From Streptomyces sp. RB17 (lineage in GTDB: Bacteria > Actinomycetota > Actinomycetes > Streptomycetales > Streptomycetaceae): DNA of 64,000 nucleotides. Shown here in pieces: positions 9,025 through 18,604 of the stretch; the stretch's first letter is position 1, and the number at the start of each line of letters is the position of its first letter. The stretch covers positions 310,001 to 374,000 of the forward strand of contig NZ_WEGL01000003.1 in the NCBI RefSeq assembly GCF_009604455.1, given 5' to 3'. The notes under the pieces were generated by a model that saw only the letters and a list, made by a program, of their open reading frames with translations, did no database searches and was not told where the DNA came from. The position numbers were made by a program, and so were the translations under genes.

Positions 9025-9243
9025 TCACAACTCCGCTTCCCGCACGGCGGAAACGAACGACGACCATGCCGACCGACCGAAGACCAGTGCCGGGCCGTGA
9101 GGGGCCTTGGAGTCGCGGACGGGAAGGCCGTGACGGTGGTGGTCGAGCACCTCGACGCAGCTGCCCTCGTTCCCCCCACTGTAGGAAGACTTGCGCCATC
9201 CCTTCAGCGCGGAGGACTTGAGGATGATGTGCTGCTCAGTCAT
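9025..9243 (-). CDS. DUF397 domain protein
   Basis: 72 residues with the DUF397 signature: WRKSSYSGGNEGSCVEV near the N-terminus, then PVRDSKAPHGPALVFGRSAW and a short C-terminal helix. These small proteins are very abundant in Streptomyces and are nearly always paired with an XRE regulator, as here; some pairs affect development (the whiJ type). The ATG at 9243 lies inside the end of the XRE gene (8-bp overlap), so the two are translated together. Its stop is two bases from the edge of the inverted-repeat element. Confidence 0.9.
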   Translation of the reverse strand: MTEQHIILKSSALKGWRKSSYSGGNEGSCVEVLDHHRHGLPVRDSKAPHGPALVFGRSAWSSFVSAVREAEL

Positions 9244-10036
9244 GGTGGCCGTATTCCTTCGCAATCGACCGCAGCAGAGCCAGTGAATCCCGCTGCGGCA
9301 GGGCTTCTCCCAGCACCAGATCGTAGGCGGCCTGGATGCGCTCGACCAGGGCCGGTTCGTCGTACACCGTGCCTGCGAAAGCCCCTTCTTCGTAAGCCAC
9401 CGGCGGCTGATCCGCGAACCACATCAGCGTGACCATGCCGCCAAGGAGCGGGTGTCCTCCATGCCCCAACGGCACGATGTGCACCCGGATCCGCTCAGCC
9501 TGCACCAGCCCGACAAGATGCGTGATCTGATTCGCCATCACCTGGGGGCCGCCGATCGGCCGCCTCAGCACGACCTCGTCGAGCAGAGCCCAAACGATCG
9601 GCGTTCGGGCGTCCTCAAGGATCCGAGCCCGATCGAGCCGGGTCGCGACGGCCTTCGCACGCTCCTCCTTGACCAGAGGCGGAAAGGACGCGTCCCGCAT
9701 CACCGCATCCGCATACCCCTCCGTCTGCAGCACCCCCGGCACGAACGACAGCGCGAACTCCCGGATCATCGCCGCCTGTTGCTCCAACGCCAGCGCCACT
9801 TCGAAATGGGGCGCCACCGGCCGGCGGTCATTGCCCGGCCGGAAGTTCGTCAGCGCGCCCCGCGTACCGAGCACCTGATCCAGCCTGCGCGCGTCCTCCT
9901 CCGACGGCACCCGCCTCCCCGCCTCGATATGCGCGATGTGCGTGCGCGACATGAACGCAGCGTCGGCCAGTTCCTGCTGCGTCATCCCCACCGCCTCCCG
10001 TTGCTGACGGAGCCAGTCACCGTACGCCGTCCCCAC
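9236..10036 (-). CDS. XRE-family regulator with DUF5753 domain (WhiJ type)
   Basis: 266 residues. An N-terminal helix-turn-helix ([20 protein letters not shown], about residues 17-40) is followed by a DUF5753 ligand-binding-like domain (residues about 90-260) with the typical [17 protein letters not shown] segment. I start at the GTG at 10036 because AAGGAGG sits six bases before it; a longer frame has no such site. Partner DUF397 protein overlaps its end. In the whiJ model the DUF397 protein relieves or modifies DNA binding by the XRE partner. The targets here are unknown; fumC starts 80 bp away in the opposite direction. Confidence 0.9.
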   Translation of the reverse strand: MGTAYGDWLRQQREAVGMTQQELADAAFMSRTHIAHIEAGRRVPSEEDARRLDQVLGTRGALTNFRPGNDRRPVAPHFEVALALEQQAAMIREFALSFVPGVLQTEGYADAVMRDASFPPLVKEERAKAVATRLDRARILEDARTPIVWALLDEVVLRRPIGGPQVMANQITHLVGLVQAERIRVHIVPLGHGGHPLLGGMVTLMWFADQPPVAYEEGAFAGTVYDEPALVERIQAAYDLVLGEALPQRDSLALLRSIAKEYGHHD

Positions 10037-10105
10037 GAGGTACCTCCTTGCAGCCGATCCCTCACTCAGCGTAATGACAGGGAACAACCGCGCGTGCCCG
10101 ATCGC

Positions 10106-10111
10106 TATAAC
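10106..10111 (+). promoter_or_regulatory. Candidate -10 box for a leaderless fumC transcript
   Basis: TATAAC ends five bases before the fumC ATG. If used, transcription would start at or very close to the ATG, giving a leaderless mRNA, which is common in actinobacteria. No good -35 box is at 17-18 bp and no ribosome site precedes the ATG. Confidence 0.4.
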
Positions 10112-10115
10112 TCCC

Positions 10116-11501
10116 ATGAGCGACTACCGCATCGAGCACGACTCCATGGGCGAGGTCCGCGTCCCCGCCACCGCCAAGTGGCGCGCCCAGACACAGCGGG
10201 CCGTCGAGAACTTCCCCGTCTCCGGCCGGCGACTCGAACGCGCCCACATCGAGGCGCTGGCCCGGATCAAGGGCGCCGCCGCCAAGGTGAACGCGCAGCT
10301 CGGTGTGCTCGACAAGGAGATCGCCGAGGCGATCCAGGAAGCGGCCGCCGAGGTCGCCGAGGGCAGGTGGGACGAGCACTTTCCCATCGACGTCTTCCAG
10401 ACCGGCTCCGGCACGTCCTCCAACATGAACACCAACGAGGTCGTCGCGACCCTCGCGAGCGAGCGGCTCGGCCGTGACGTGCACCCGAACGACCACGTCA
10501 ACGCCTCCCAGTCCTCCAACGACGTCTTCCCCTCCTCGATCCACATCGCCGCCACCGCCGCCGTCACCCACGACCTGATCCCCGCCCTCGACCACCTCGC
10601 CACCGCCCTGGCCCGCAAGTCCGAGGAGTTCGCCGACGTCGTGAAGTCCGGGCGGACCCACCTCATGGACGCCACCCCCGTGACGCTCGGCCAGGAGTTC
10701 GGCGGATACGCCGCCCAGGTTCGCTACGGCGTCGAGCGGCTCCGCGCCTCCCTCCCCCGGCTCGCCGAGCTCCCCCTCGGCGGTACCGCCGTCGGCACCG
10801 GCATCAACACCCCGCCGGGCTTCTCCGCCGCCGTCATCCAGGAGGTCGCCCGGGTCACCGGGCTGCCGCTCACCGAGGCCCGCGACCACTTCGAGGCGCA
10901 GGGCGCCCGGGACGGGATCGTGGAGACCAGCGGGCAGCTCAGGACCATCGCGGTCGGGCTGACGAAGATCGCCAATGACCTGCGGTGGATGGCGTCCGGG
11001 CCGCGCACCGGGCTCGCCGAGATCCGGCTGCCCGACCTCCAGCCCGGCTCGTCCATCATGCCGGGCAAGGTCAACCCGGTGATCCCCGAGGCCGTCCTCA
11101 TGGTGGCCGCCCAGGTCATCGGCAACGACGCCGCCATCGCCACCGCCGGCGCCGCCGGGAACTTCGAGCTGAACGTCATGCTCCCGGTCATCGCCAAGAA
11201 CGTGCTGGAGTCGATCCGGCTGCTCGCCAACGTCTCCCGGCTGCTCGCCGACCGGACGATCGACGGCATCACCGCCGACCGGGAGCGGACCCGGGAGTAC
11301 GCGGAGTCGTCTCCGTCCGTGGTGACCCCGCTGAACAGGTACATCGGCTACGAGGAGGCCGCCAAGGTCGCCAAGAAGTCCCTCGCCGAGCGGAAGACGA
11401 TCCGGGAGGTCGTGCTGGAGAGCGGGTACGTCGAGCGCGGTGACCTGACGCTGGAGCAACTCGACGAAGCCCTGGATGTCCTGCGGATGACGCACCCGTA
11501 A
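10116..11501 (+). CDS. fumC: Class II fumarate hydratase
   Basis: Iron-free homotetrameric fumarase, interconverting fumarate and malate. 461 residues, usual length. Superfamily motifs: [14 protein letters not shown] (about 100-113), [19 protein letters not shown], the signature [15 protein letters not shown], and C-terminal catalytic loop features. The ATG at 10116 gives the common N-terminus [17 protein letters not shown]; the longer in-frame form would add 14 unusual residues. It complements the class I enzyme upstream and should keep working under oxidative stress. Confidence 0.95.
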   Translation: MSDYRIEHDSMGEVRVPATAKWRAQTQRAVENFPVSGRRLERAHIEALARIKGAAAKVNAQLGVLDKEIAEAIQEAAAEVAEGRWDEHFPIDVFQTGSGTSSNMNTNEVVATLASERLGRDVHPNDHVNASQSSNDVFPSSIHIAATAAVTHDLIPALDHLATALARKSEEFADVVKSGRTHLMDATPVTLGQEFGGYAAQVRYGVERLRASLPRLAELPLGGTAVGTGINTPPGFSAAVIQEVARVTGLPLTEARDHFEAQGARDGIVETSGQLRTIAVGLTKIANDLRWMASGPRTGLAEIRLPDLQPGSSIMPGKVNPVIPEAVLMVAAQVIGNDAAIATAGAAGNFELNVMLPVIAKNVLESIRLLANVSRLLADRTIDGITADRERTREYAESSPSVVTPLNRYIGYEEAAKVAKKSLAERKTIREVVLESGYVERGDLTLEQLDEALDVLRMTHP

Positions 11502-11585
11502 CCACGAGCGAACCATTCCAGCCACCCGCCCGGATCCGTGACGCGCACCGCAGCGTCGTGTGCCTACGGCACCTAATATCTGTCC

Positions 11586-12302
11586 ATGACGGACGACGGA
11601 GCGATGACACGGGTGGAAACGGCGGACACGGCGGACACGGGAGACACCGGACCCGCGGCCCACTGGACCGCGGGGACCCCGATCCTGTGGCGCTACCGGG
11701 AGAACGCCGGCGAGCGCTTCCACATCGCCCGGCCCGTCACCGTCGTCCGTGACGACGCGGAACTGCTCGCCGTGTGGCTGGCCCCCGGCACCGAGTGCGT
11801 GAAGCCGGTCCTCGCCGACGGCACGCCCGTGCACCTGGAGCCGCTCCGGTCCCGCTACACCAAGCCGCGCTCGGTGCAGCGGGACCGCTGGTTCGGCACG
11901 GGGGTGCTGAAGCTGGCCCAGCCCGGCCGGCCCTGGTCGGTGTGGCTGTTCTGGGAGCCGGGCTGGCGGTTCAAGAACTGGTACGTCAATCTTGAGCAGC
12001 CGCTGGCCCGTTGGGCGGGCGGGGTGGACTCCGAGGACTACTTCCTGGACATCTCCGTGCACCCCGACCGCAGCTGGCACTGGCGGGACGAGGACGAGTT
12101 CGCGCAGGCCCAGCGGGACGGGCTGATGGATGCGCGGACCGCCGAGCGGGTCCGGGCGGCCGGACGGGACGCGGTGGAGGTGATCGAGGCCTGGGGGGCG
12201 CCGTTCGCGGACGGCTGGCAGCACTGGCGCCCGGATCCGTCCTGGGCGGTACCTTCTCTCCCCGAGGACTGGGACCGTACGCCCGCGCACGTGTCCTCAT
12301 GA
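11586..12302 (+). CDS. DUF402 domain protein (FomD-like fold)
   Basis: 238 residues. The first 30 residues are Thr/Asp-rich and low in complexity. The DUF402 domain follows (about 60-200): LKLAQPGRPWSVWLFWEP, then FKNWYVNLEQPL and the acidic SEDYFLDISVHPDRSWHWRD with conserved Asp/Glu for metal binding. FomD and related proteins hydrolyse nucleotidyl or phosphonate esters, but substrates of housekeeping members are unknown. It lies between fumC and the phosphatase on the same strand, in the order I recall from S. coelicolor. Confidence 0.8.
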   Translation: MTDDGAMTRVETADTADTGDTGPAAHWTAGTPILWRYRENAGERFHIARPVTVVRDDAELLAVWLAPGTECVKPVLADGTPVHLEPLRSRYTKPRSVQRDRWFGTGVLKLAQPGRPWSVWLFWEPGWRFKNWYVNLEQPLARWAGGVDSEDYFLDISVHPDRSWHWRDEDEFAQAQRDGLMDARTAERVRAAGRDAVEVIEAWGAPFADGWQHWRPDPSWAVPSLPEDWDRTPAHVSS

Positions 12303-12472
12303 GACCCTTGATGCGCCCCCGGGCATCAAACGTAGGATCGTCCTCCGCAAACAGGTAATCAGAGTCGGTGTGAAGCACTGTCGTTGAGGGGTGGTGGTCG
12401 GGTGGCTGGCGGAAGGGCAACTCCGGGAGTACACGTCAGGCTTGACCGATCGTCACCGAGGGGCGGCAGCGC

Positions 12473-12619
12473 GTGAGCGAGGGGCACCAGGGCACAGGAA
12501 CCACCTCTGACCACGCGGGAATTCCGTTCCTGGGGCACGTATTGCGGGTATCGGGACTTCTGCGGGAGCAACTGCGCGCCCGGCGTGCAGTGCCGTACGG
12601 ATGGATGCGACACGCGTGA
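12473..12619 (+). CDS. Possible small ORF overlapping the phosphatase start
   Basis: A GTG at 12473, preceded by GAGGGG at 12458-12463, opens a 48-residue frame that ends with TGA at 12617-12619, 19 bases inside the phosphatase gene in another frame. The predicted peptide has a plausible amphipathic C-terminal half (HVLRVSGLLREQLRARRAV). It could be a leader peptide coupling translation of the phosphatase, or chance. I do not recognise it. Confidence 0.3.
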   Translation: MSEGHQGTGTTSDHAGIPFLGHVLRVSGLLREQLRARRAVPYGWMRHA

Positions 12620-14760
12620 CGGAGCAGCCCACCTCCTTCGAGCGCCCTCAGAGCGCCGACCCCGCGGAGGGCCGCGGGGCGCTCCTGCGTACCCCGAAAC
12701 CGGCCGACAGCCCGGCCTTACCGGTGCAGGCCGCCCGGGCGGAGGGCGCGTCCTCCGGACCGGGCACCGCCACGCCCTGTGGCCAGGGGAAGGACGGCAA
12801 GGGGATTCAGCCCCCGGTCGGCAAGGGGAAGGAGCCCCCAGTCAACGGCCCCGAGCACTCCCAGCCCGCCACCACCGAACCCGGTGCGCACCGCCCGCGC
12901 CCCGCGCCGGAGGCCATTCCGCCGCGCCCGGCGCCGGAGGCGATCCCGCCGCAGCCCGGCGCCGAGCAGGAGCGGGGTCCGGGCGGCCAGGACCGCCGTA
13001 CCGGGCGCGGCCTGCCGCCGGGCCGGCCGATGCCGATGCGGCGCGACGGCGACCGGCTGAGATTCGTGGGCGCGGCCACCCGGCGGATCGCCCGCGGACT
13101 GGACCTGGACGAGATCGTGATGGGGCTGTGCCGGGCGACCGTGCCGACCTTCTCCGACGCGATCCTGGTCTATCTGCGCGACCCGCTGCCGGTCGGTGAC
13201 GAGCGGCCCACCGGACCGGTGGTGCTGCGGCTGCGCCGTACCGACCGGATACCGGAGGACCGGGACACCGACGGTGTGCTGCTGCCGCCCGCGTTCGAAC
13301 CCGAGCCGGAGCCGAGCGCGCTGGCCGAGCTGTCGTCGCTCACCACCGAGCTGTGCGAGGTGCGCCCCGGCGGCGCGCTGAACGAGGTGCTGCGCGGGGT
13401 GCGGCCGGTGTTCGCCGAGTCGCCCGCCGCCCGGGCCGCACTGCCCGAGCTGCTCGGCGACTGCGCGGAGACGGTCGTGCCGTCCGGGCAGCACGCGATC
13501 CTCGCGCCGCTGCGCGGCCGGCGCCGGGTGATCGGCGCGGCGCTGTTCCTGCGCCGCCCGGAGCGGCTCGCCTTCGAGGCCGACGACCTGCTGGTGGCGG
13601 CCCAGCTGGCCACGCACAGCGCGCTGGGCATCGACAAGGCGGTGCTGTACGGCCGGGAGGCGTACATCGCCGACGAGCTGCAGCGCACCATGCTGCCGGA
13701 GACCCTGCCCCGCCCGACCGGGGTGCGGCTCGCCTCCCGGTATCTGCCCGCCGCGGAGACCGCGCGGGTCGGCGGCGACTGGTACGACGCGATTCCGCTG
13801 CCGGGCAGCCGGGTCGCGCTGGTCGTCGGTGACGTCATGGGGCACTCCATGACCTCGGCGGCGATCATGGGCCAGCTGCGCACCACCGCGCAGACCCTGG
13901 CCGGGCTCGATCTGCCCCCGCAGGAGGTGCTGCACCACCTGGACGAGCAGGCGCAGCGGCTCGGCACGGACCGCATGGCGACCTGTCTGTACGCCGTCTA
14001 CGACCCGGTGACGCACCGCATCACCATCGCCAACGCCGGCCATCCGCCGCCCGTGCTGCTGCACCTGGGCGGCCGGGCCGAGGTGCTGCGGGTGCCCCCG
14101 GGCGCGCCGATCGGCGTCGGGGGTGTCGACTTCGAGGCCGTCGAGCTGGACGCGCCCGCCGGGGCCACGCTGCTCCTCTACACCGACGGGCTGGTGGAGT
14201 CCCGGCTGCGGGACGTGTGGACCGGCATAGAGCAGCTGCGGGAAAAGCTCGCCGCGACGGCCCGGTTGACCGGCCCGGACCATCCGCCGCCGCTGGAAGC
14301 CCTGTGCGACGAGGTGCTGGACATGCTCGGGCCGGGCGACCGGGACGACGACATCGCGCTGCTCGCGGCCCGCTTCGACGGGATCGCGCCGAGCGATGTC
14401 GCGTACTGGAAGCTGGAGCCGGACGAGACGGCCCCCGGCCAGGCCCGCCGGCTGGCCCGGCGCGCGCTCGCCCGCTGGGACCTGGAGGAGCTGTCGGACT
14501 CGGTGGAGCTGCTGGTCAGCGAGGTCGTGACGAACGCCGTACGGTACGCGTCCCGGCCGGTGACGCTGCGGCTGCTGCGCACGGACGTGCTGCGCTGCGA
14601 GGTCGGGGACGACGTTCCGCAGTTGCCGCGGCTGCGCCAGGCCCGGGCCGACGACGAGGGCGGGCGCGGCCTGTACCTGGTCAACAGGCTGGCCCGGCGC
14701 TGGGGCGCGACCCGGCTGAGCACCGGCAAGGTGGTGTGGTTCGAGCTGAACCGGGGCTGA
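12601..14760 (+). CDS. SpoIIE-type PP2C phosphatase with GAF-like and anti-sigma-like kinase domains
   Basis: 719 residues. A proline/glycine-rich, probably disordered N-terminus (1-150) precedes a GAF-like domain (about 155-345). The SpoIIE PP2C phosphatase (about 355-590) contains LQRTMLPETLP, RVGGDWYDAIPL, VGDVMGHS and LLYTDGLVESR, with the metal-binding Asp residues intact. A C-terminal RsbW-type HATPase domain (about 610-715) has LLVSEVVTNAVRYA. Such proteins act in partner-switching control of sigma factors by dephosphorylating anti-anti-sigma factors. The ATG at 12601 is the first canonical start after an in-frame stop at 12508. Confidence 0.9.
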   Translation: MDATRVTEQPTSFERPQSADPAEGRGALLRTPKPADSPALPVQAARAEGASSGPGTATPCGQGKDGKGIQPPVGKGKEPPVNGPEHSQPATTEPGAHRPRPAPEAIPPRPAPEAIPPQPGAEQERGPGGQDRRTGRGLPPGRPMPMRRDGDRLRFVGAATRRIARGLDLDEIVMGLCRATVPTFSDAILVYLRDPLPVGDERPTGPVVLRLRRTDRIPEDRDTDGVLLPPAFEPEPEPSALAELSSLTTELCEVRPGGALNEVLRGVRPVFAESPAARAALPELLGDCAETVVPSGQHAILAPLRGRRRVIGAALFLRRPERLAFEADDLLVAAQLATHSALGIDKAVLYGREAYIADELQRTMLPETLPRPTGVRLASRYLPAAETARVGGDWYDAIPLPGSRVALVVGDVMGHSMTSAAIMGQLRTTAQTLAGLDLPPQEVLHHLDEQAQRLGTDRMATCLYAVYDPVTHRITIANAGHPPPVLLHLGGRAEVLRVPPGAPIGVGGVDFEAVELDAPAGATLLLYTDGLVESRLRDVWTGIEQLREKLAATARLTGPDHPPPLEALCDEVLDMLGPGDRDDDIALLAARFDGIAPSDVAYWKLEPDETAPGQARRLARRALARWDLEELSDSVELLVSEVVTNAVRYASRPVTLRLLRTDVLRCEVGDDVPQLPRLRQARADDEGGRGLYLVNRLARRWGATRLSTGKVVWFELNRG

Positions 14761-14789
14761 ACCGGGCCTGATGGAGCCGTAGCCGCGCG

Positions 14790-14820
14790 AAGGGCGCCCG
14801 GGGAGTCCCCGGGCGCCCTT
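14790..14820. terminator. Hairpin terminator, convergent genes
   Basis: A perfect 14-bp stem (AAGGGCGCCCGGGG / CCCCGGGCGCCCTT) with a 3-base loop lies between the ends of the phosphatase and penicillin-binding protein genes. Confidence 0.85.
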
Positions 14821-14833
14821 GGTGTGTGCGCTC

Positions 14834-17164
14834 CTACTGGCGGACGTTCCGGCCGTTGCCCGGATCGAGCGGGTTCTGCGTGATCTGGCCCGTCGGCGTC
14901 TGCGTCGGCGTCTGCGTGGGGGTCTGCGTCGGCGTCTGCGTGGGTGTCTGGGTCGGCGTCTGCGTGGGCGTGTGCGACGGCGTCTGCGTGGGTGTCTGGG
15001 TCGGCGTCTGCGTGGGCGTGTGCGACGGCGTCTGCGACGGGGTCTGGCTGTACGTGGGGGTGTCCGTCGGCTGAACGGCGGCGCCCTGGGTGGTGTCCAG
15101 GTCGAACTTGGCCTGGTCGGTCACGCCGAAGGTGTACGCGGCCCAGATCTGCGCCGAGTAGCCGCCGCCGTTGACGCGGCCGGGGCCGCCGGTGGGACTG
15201 AGCAGGCCGCCCGCGCCCGTCAGGGAGACATGTGCCCTGCTCTTCGCGTCCTCGCCGAACAGGCCGACGGAGGTGACCAGGTCGGGCGTGTAGCCGGTGA
15301 ACCAGGCGGACTTGTCCTCGTCGGAGGTACCGGTCTTGCCGGCCACCTGCTGGCCGTTGCGCAGCGGGTTGTCGGCCACGTTCAGCTTCGCCGTACCGTC
15401 GTCGACCACGCCGGTCAGCACCGAGGTCACGGTGTCGGCGGCGGTCCGGCTGATCACCTGTCCGCCGATCGGGCTGGGGAGCTGGACCGTACGGGTGCTC
15501 TGCTCGGCCGACTTGAGGATGCTCGGCGTCACCTTGTTGCCGTGGTTGGCGAGGGTGGCGTAGATCCCGGCCATCTCCAGCGGGCTGGCGCCCATGGAGC
15601 CGAGGGTCTGCGCGGGCACCGGCTGCATGCCCGTGGTGTCCATGCCGAGCTGGTTGGCCGTGCTCATGACCTTGCCCATGCCCACGTCCATGCCCATCTG
15701 CGCGAAGACGGAGTTCACGGAGTTGTTCATGGCCTGCTGGACGGTGATGGGGCCGTAGTCGTGGTCGTCCTCGTTGGGCGGGCCGAAGCCGACCTTGCTG
15801 CCGTGGTCCACGACCTGGCGGCCGCTGGTGCCGTCGTAGATCGTGTTGGCGTTGATCGGCTTGCCGTCCTGGGTGGTGGCGTTGTTCTCCAGTGCGGAGG
15901 CGAGGATGACCGGCTTGAACGTCGAGGCGGGCTGGTAGTCCCGGCGGGTGGCGTTGTTGGTCCAGTGCTTGAAGAGGTCCTCACCGCCGTACAGGGCGAC
16001 GATCCTGCCGGTCTTGGGGTCCACCGAGACCGCGCCGGCCTGCACGGCGCTGTCGACCTTGCGCTTCTTGGCGTCCAGTTTGCCGGTCAGCTGGGACTTG
16101 ACCGCCTGTTCCAGCTTGGCCTGCTTCTTCCTGTCGATGTTCAGCGTGATGGTCCAGCCACGGTCGACCACCTCGGCCTCGGCCTGGGAGCGGCTGATGT
16201 TCTCCTGCTTCATCAGCTGCTGTTCGAGCTGCTGGTTGGCCAGGTCGATCAGATAGCCCTTCCGCCCCTCCTGACCCGGCGTCCCCTTGGGGTCCTTGGG
16301 ATACGGGAACTGCAAGGCCTGCCGCTTGGCCGGGTCCAGCCAGTGCTGCTTGACCATGTTGTCCAGGACGTAGTTCCAGCGGGCCTGCACCAGCTTCTTG
16401 CCCGTGGGGGTCGCGACGGCCCAGTCGTACTGGCTCGGCGCCTGGAGGAGCGCGGCGAGGTAGGCGCCCTGCTGGACCGTCAGCTTCTGGGCGTCGGTGT
16501 GGTAGTAGGCCTGGGCGGCGGCCTGGATGCCGTAGGCGTTGCGACCGTAGTAGCTGGTGTTGATGTAGCCGGCGAGGATCTGGTCCTTGGTCAGCTTCTG
16601 GTCGACCTTCAAGGAGATGACCATCTCCTTGAGCTTGCGGCTGACGGTCTGGTTCTGGTTGAGGTAGTAGTTCTTGACGTACTGCTGGGTGATCGTGGAG
16701 CCGCCCTGGGCGCCACGGCCCATCGCCGTGTTGTACAGACCGCGGGCCAGGCCCCTGAGGTCGATGCCGGAGTCCGTGTAGAAGGTCTTGTTCTCGGCGG
16801 CGACGAAGGTGTGCTGGACGTCCTTGGGGACGTTGGCCAGGTCCACGCTCTCGCGGTTGGTCTTGCCGACCCGGGCCATGATCGTGCCGTCGCTGTACTT
16901 GTAGATGTTGCTCTGCTGTTTGGCGGCGGCGTTGCCCTCGGGGATGTCCACCATCATGTACAGGACGATGAAGCCGCCGATGCCGAGCAGGCACAGCCCG
17001 AGGAACGTGCCGAGGATCTTCTTCCAGGTGAAGAGCCGGCGTATGCGGCCCTTGGGGGGCCGGTCGCCGGCCGGGGCACCCGCCGTGGGGGCGGAGCGGC
17101 GCCGCCTGGGCGCCGCGCGGTGGCCACCGCGCTGTCGCGCTCGTCTCTCTTCCGCTCGTCCCAT
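14834..17164 (-). CDS. Bifunctional class A penicillin-binding protein
   Basis: Peptidoglycan glycosyltransferase and transpeptidase, 776 residues. Basic cytoplasmic N-terminus, one membrane helix (about 52-72), GT51 domain (about 85-260) with AENKTFYTDSG, GGSTITQQYVKNYYL and the KMV/RKLKEM helix, and a transpeptidase domain (about 370-650) with the serine motif STFK, SVN and KTGTS. The catalytic Glu of GT51 is kept, but the next residue is Asn rather than the usual Asp and the later His position is Asp. The extracytoplasmic tail is a Thr-Pro-Gln repeat. Start ATG at 17164. It is convergent with the phosphatase gene. Confidence 0.93.
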   Translation of the reverse strand: MGRAEERRARQRGGHRAAPRRRRSAPTAGAPAGDRPPKGRIRRLFTWKKILGTFLGLCLLGIGGFIVLYMMVDIPEGNAAAKQQSNIYKYSDGTIMARVGKTNRESVDLANVPKDVQHTFVAAENKTFYTDSGIDLRGLARGLYNTAMGRGAQGGSTITQQYVKNYYLNQNQTVSRKLKEMVISLKVDQKLTKDQILAGYINTSYYGRNAYGIQAAAQAYYHTDAQKLTVQQGAYLAALLQAPSQYDWAVATPTGKKLVQARWNYVLDNMVKQHWLDPAKRQALQFPYPKDPKGTPGQEGRKGYLIDLANQQLEQQLMKQENISRSQAEAEVVDRGWTITLNIDRKKQAKLEQAVKSQLTGKLDAKKRKVDSAVQAGAVSVDPKTGRIVALYGGEDLFKHWTNNATRRDYQPASTFKPVILASALENNATTQDGKPINANTIYDGTSGRQVVDHGSKVGFGPPNEDDHDYGPITVQQAMNNSVNSVFAQMGMDVGMGKVMSTANQLGMDTTGMQPVPAQTLGSMGASPLEMAGIYATLANHGNKVTPSILKSAEQSTRTVQLPSPIGGQVISRTAADTVTSVLTGVVDDGTAKLNVADNPLRNGQQVAGKTGTSDEDKSAWFTGYTPDLVTSVGLFGEDAKSRAHVSLTGAGGLLSPTGGPGRVNGGGYSAQIWAAYTFGVTDQAKFDLDTTQGAAVQPTDTPTYSQTPSQTPSHTPTQTPTQTPTQTPSHTPTQTPTQTPTQTPTQTPTQTPTQTPTGQITQNPLDPGNGRNVRQ
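14890..15050 (-). repeat. 12-bp tandem repeat coding for a TPTQ tail
   Basis: About 13 copies of a 12-bp unit (GGCGTCTGCGTG and variants on the + strand) code for repeated TPTQ/TPSH/TPSQ at the C-terminus of the penicillin-binding protein. Such tails are common in Streptomyces class A PBPs, vary in copy number between strains and probably span the cell wall. Confidence 0.85.
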
Positions 17165-17381
17165 GGCTTCCTTCGCTCCGCTTCCGTCTCGGGGTCAGCT
17201 CCGAAAGCTAACACCCGTCTATATGACAAAGGACGTCCGATCCGTTCTTTTACGGACGTGACAATCAGCACCTGTTTCCAAGGGAACCGACGGTTCTGGA
17301 GGTCGCGGGGTTGCTTCCGGCCGTAAAAGTGCTATCACTTAGCTAGACAGAAGATAGGTAAGAGCTGAACGGGGACGCACC

Positions 17382-18320
17382 ATGACCGCCACCGACTCCA
17401 CTCCCGACGCCCTCGACGTACCCGAGATGCCCGCGCCACAGGTACGGGAGTTCACCGCGCACAGCATCGGCGGCGGGCTCGCCCTGCTGCTCGGCCTGCT
17501 CGGGCTCGGCGGCACCGCCGCGCTGCTCGCCGCCGCCTCGGCCGTGACCGCCGCCGGCGCCAAGGCCGGGCTCATCGTCGCCGGGCTCGTCGTCTTCCTC
17601 GCCGCGGTCATCTCGCTGCGCGGACTGAACACCGTCGCACCCGGCGAGGCCCGGGTCGTCCAGCTCTTCGGGCGCTACCGGGGCACGATCCGGCAGGACG
17701 GCCTGCGCTGGGTGAACCCCTTCACCTCGCGGACCCGGATCTCCACCCGGGTGCGCAACCACGAGACGGCCGTCCTGAAGGTCAACGACGCCTATGGCAA
17801 CCCGATCGAACTGGCCGCGGTCGTGGTGTGGAAGGTCGAGGACACGGCGCAGGCCACGTTCGAGGTCGACGACTTCCTGGAGTTCGTCTCGACGCAGACC
17901 GAGGCGGCGGTGCGGCACATCGCCATCGAGTACCCCTACGACGCGCACGACGAGGACTCGCTCTCGCTGCGCGGCAACGCCGAGGAGATCACCGAAAAGC
18001 TCGCCATCGAGCTGCACGCGCGCGTGGAGGCCGCGGGCGTCCAGATCATCGAGTCCCGCTTCACGCACCTCGCCTACGCACCCGAGATCGCCTCCGCGAT
18101 GCTCCAGCGGCAGCAGGCCGGTGCGGTCGTGGCGGCGCGGCGGCAGATCGTGGACGGCGCGGTCGGCATGGTCGAGGCGGCGCTCGGCCGGATCGCGGAG
18201 GCGGGCATCGTGGAACTGGACGAGGAGCGCAAGGCGGCGATGGTGTCCAACCTGATGGTGGTGCTCTGCGGCGACCGGGCCCCGCAGCCCGTCCTCAACA
18301 CGGGAACCCTCTACCAGTGA
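17382..18320 (+). CDS. SPFH/Band 7 domain membrane protein
   Basis: 312 residues. Two N-terminal hydrophobic segments ([19 protein letters not shown] and [17 protein letters not shown], about 32-80), then the prohibitin-homology domain (about 85-260) beginning [20 protein letters not shown] and including [17 protein letters not shown], and a helical C-terminus with [24 protein letters not shown] proteins form membrane microdomain scaffolds; the partner is unknown. The stop overlaps the GTG of the small downstream gene, so the two form an operon. Confidence 0.9.
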   Translation: MTATDSTPDALDVPEMPAPQVREFTAHSIGGGLALLLGLLGLGGTAALLAAASAVTAAGAKAGLIVAGLVVFLAAVISLRGLNTVAPGEARVVQLFGRYRGTIRQDGLRWVNPFTSRTRISTRVRNHETAVLKVNDAYGNPIELAAVVVWKVEDTAQATFEVDDFLEFVSTQTEAAVRHIAIEYPYDAHDEDSLSLRGNAEEITEKLAIELHARVEAAGVQIIESRFTHLAYAPEIASAMLQRQQAGAVVAARRQIVDGAVGMVEAALGRIAEAGIVELDEERKAAMVSNLMVVLCGDRAPQPVLNTGTLYQ

Positions 18321-18550
18321 CGGACCCTTCGCAGACTCCGCGGCGACGGCCGCAGCAGCGCAAGCAGGTGCTGCTGCGGCTGGACCCGTCGGTGCACGAG
18401 GCGCTGGCCCGCTGGGCCGGGGACGAGCTGCGGTCGGCCAACGCGCAGATCGAGTTCCTGCTGCGCAAGGCGCTGGCGGAGGCGGGACGGCTGCCGAAGG
18501 ACACGGGACCGCTGCCGCGCAGGGGCAGGCCACCTGTTTCGGAACCGTGA
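18317..18550 (+). CDS. Small ribbon-helix-helix (Arc-like) protein
   Basis: 77 residues. The beta strand KQVLLRLDPSVHEALARWAG and the following helices (ANAQIEFLLRKALAEAG) give a ribbon-helix-helix fold, with a basic proline-rich tail. It begins with a GTG that overlaps the SPFH stop codon (GTGA). The fold is that of Arc/MetJ DNA-binding proteins and many antitoxins, but the only coupled partner is the SPFH protein and no toxin-like gene is adjacent. It may regulate or modulate the SPFH operon. Confidence 0.85.
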   Translation: MTDPSQTPRRRPQQRKQVLLRLDPSVHEALARWAGDELRSANAQIEFLLRKALAEAGRLPKDTGPLPRRGRPPVSEP

Positions 18551-18604
18551 CAATCGGCTCCCACCAGCACCGCCGTACGCCCCGCCATGATCTCCACACT
18601 CCGC

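Noticed and set aside
17382..18550. Toxin-antitoxin pair from the SPFH and ribbon-helix-helix genes
   Set aside because: The larger partner is clearly an SPFH membrane scaffold, not a toxin, and no second small gene is present.
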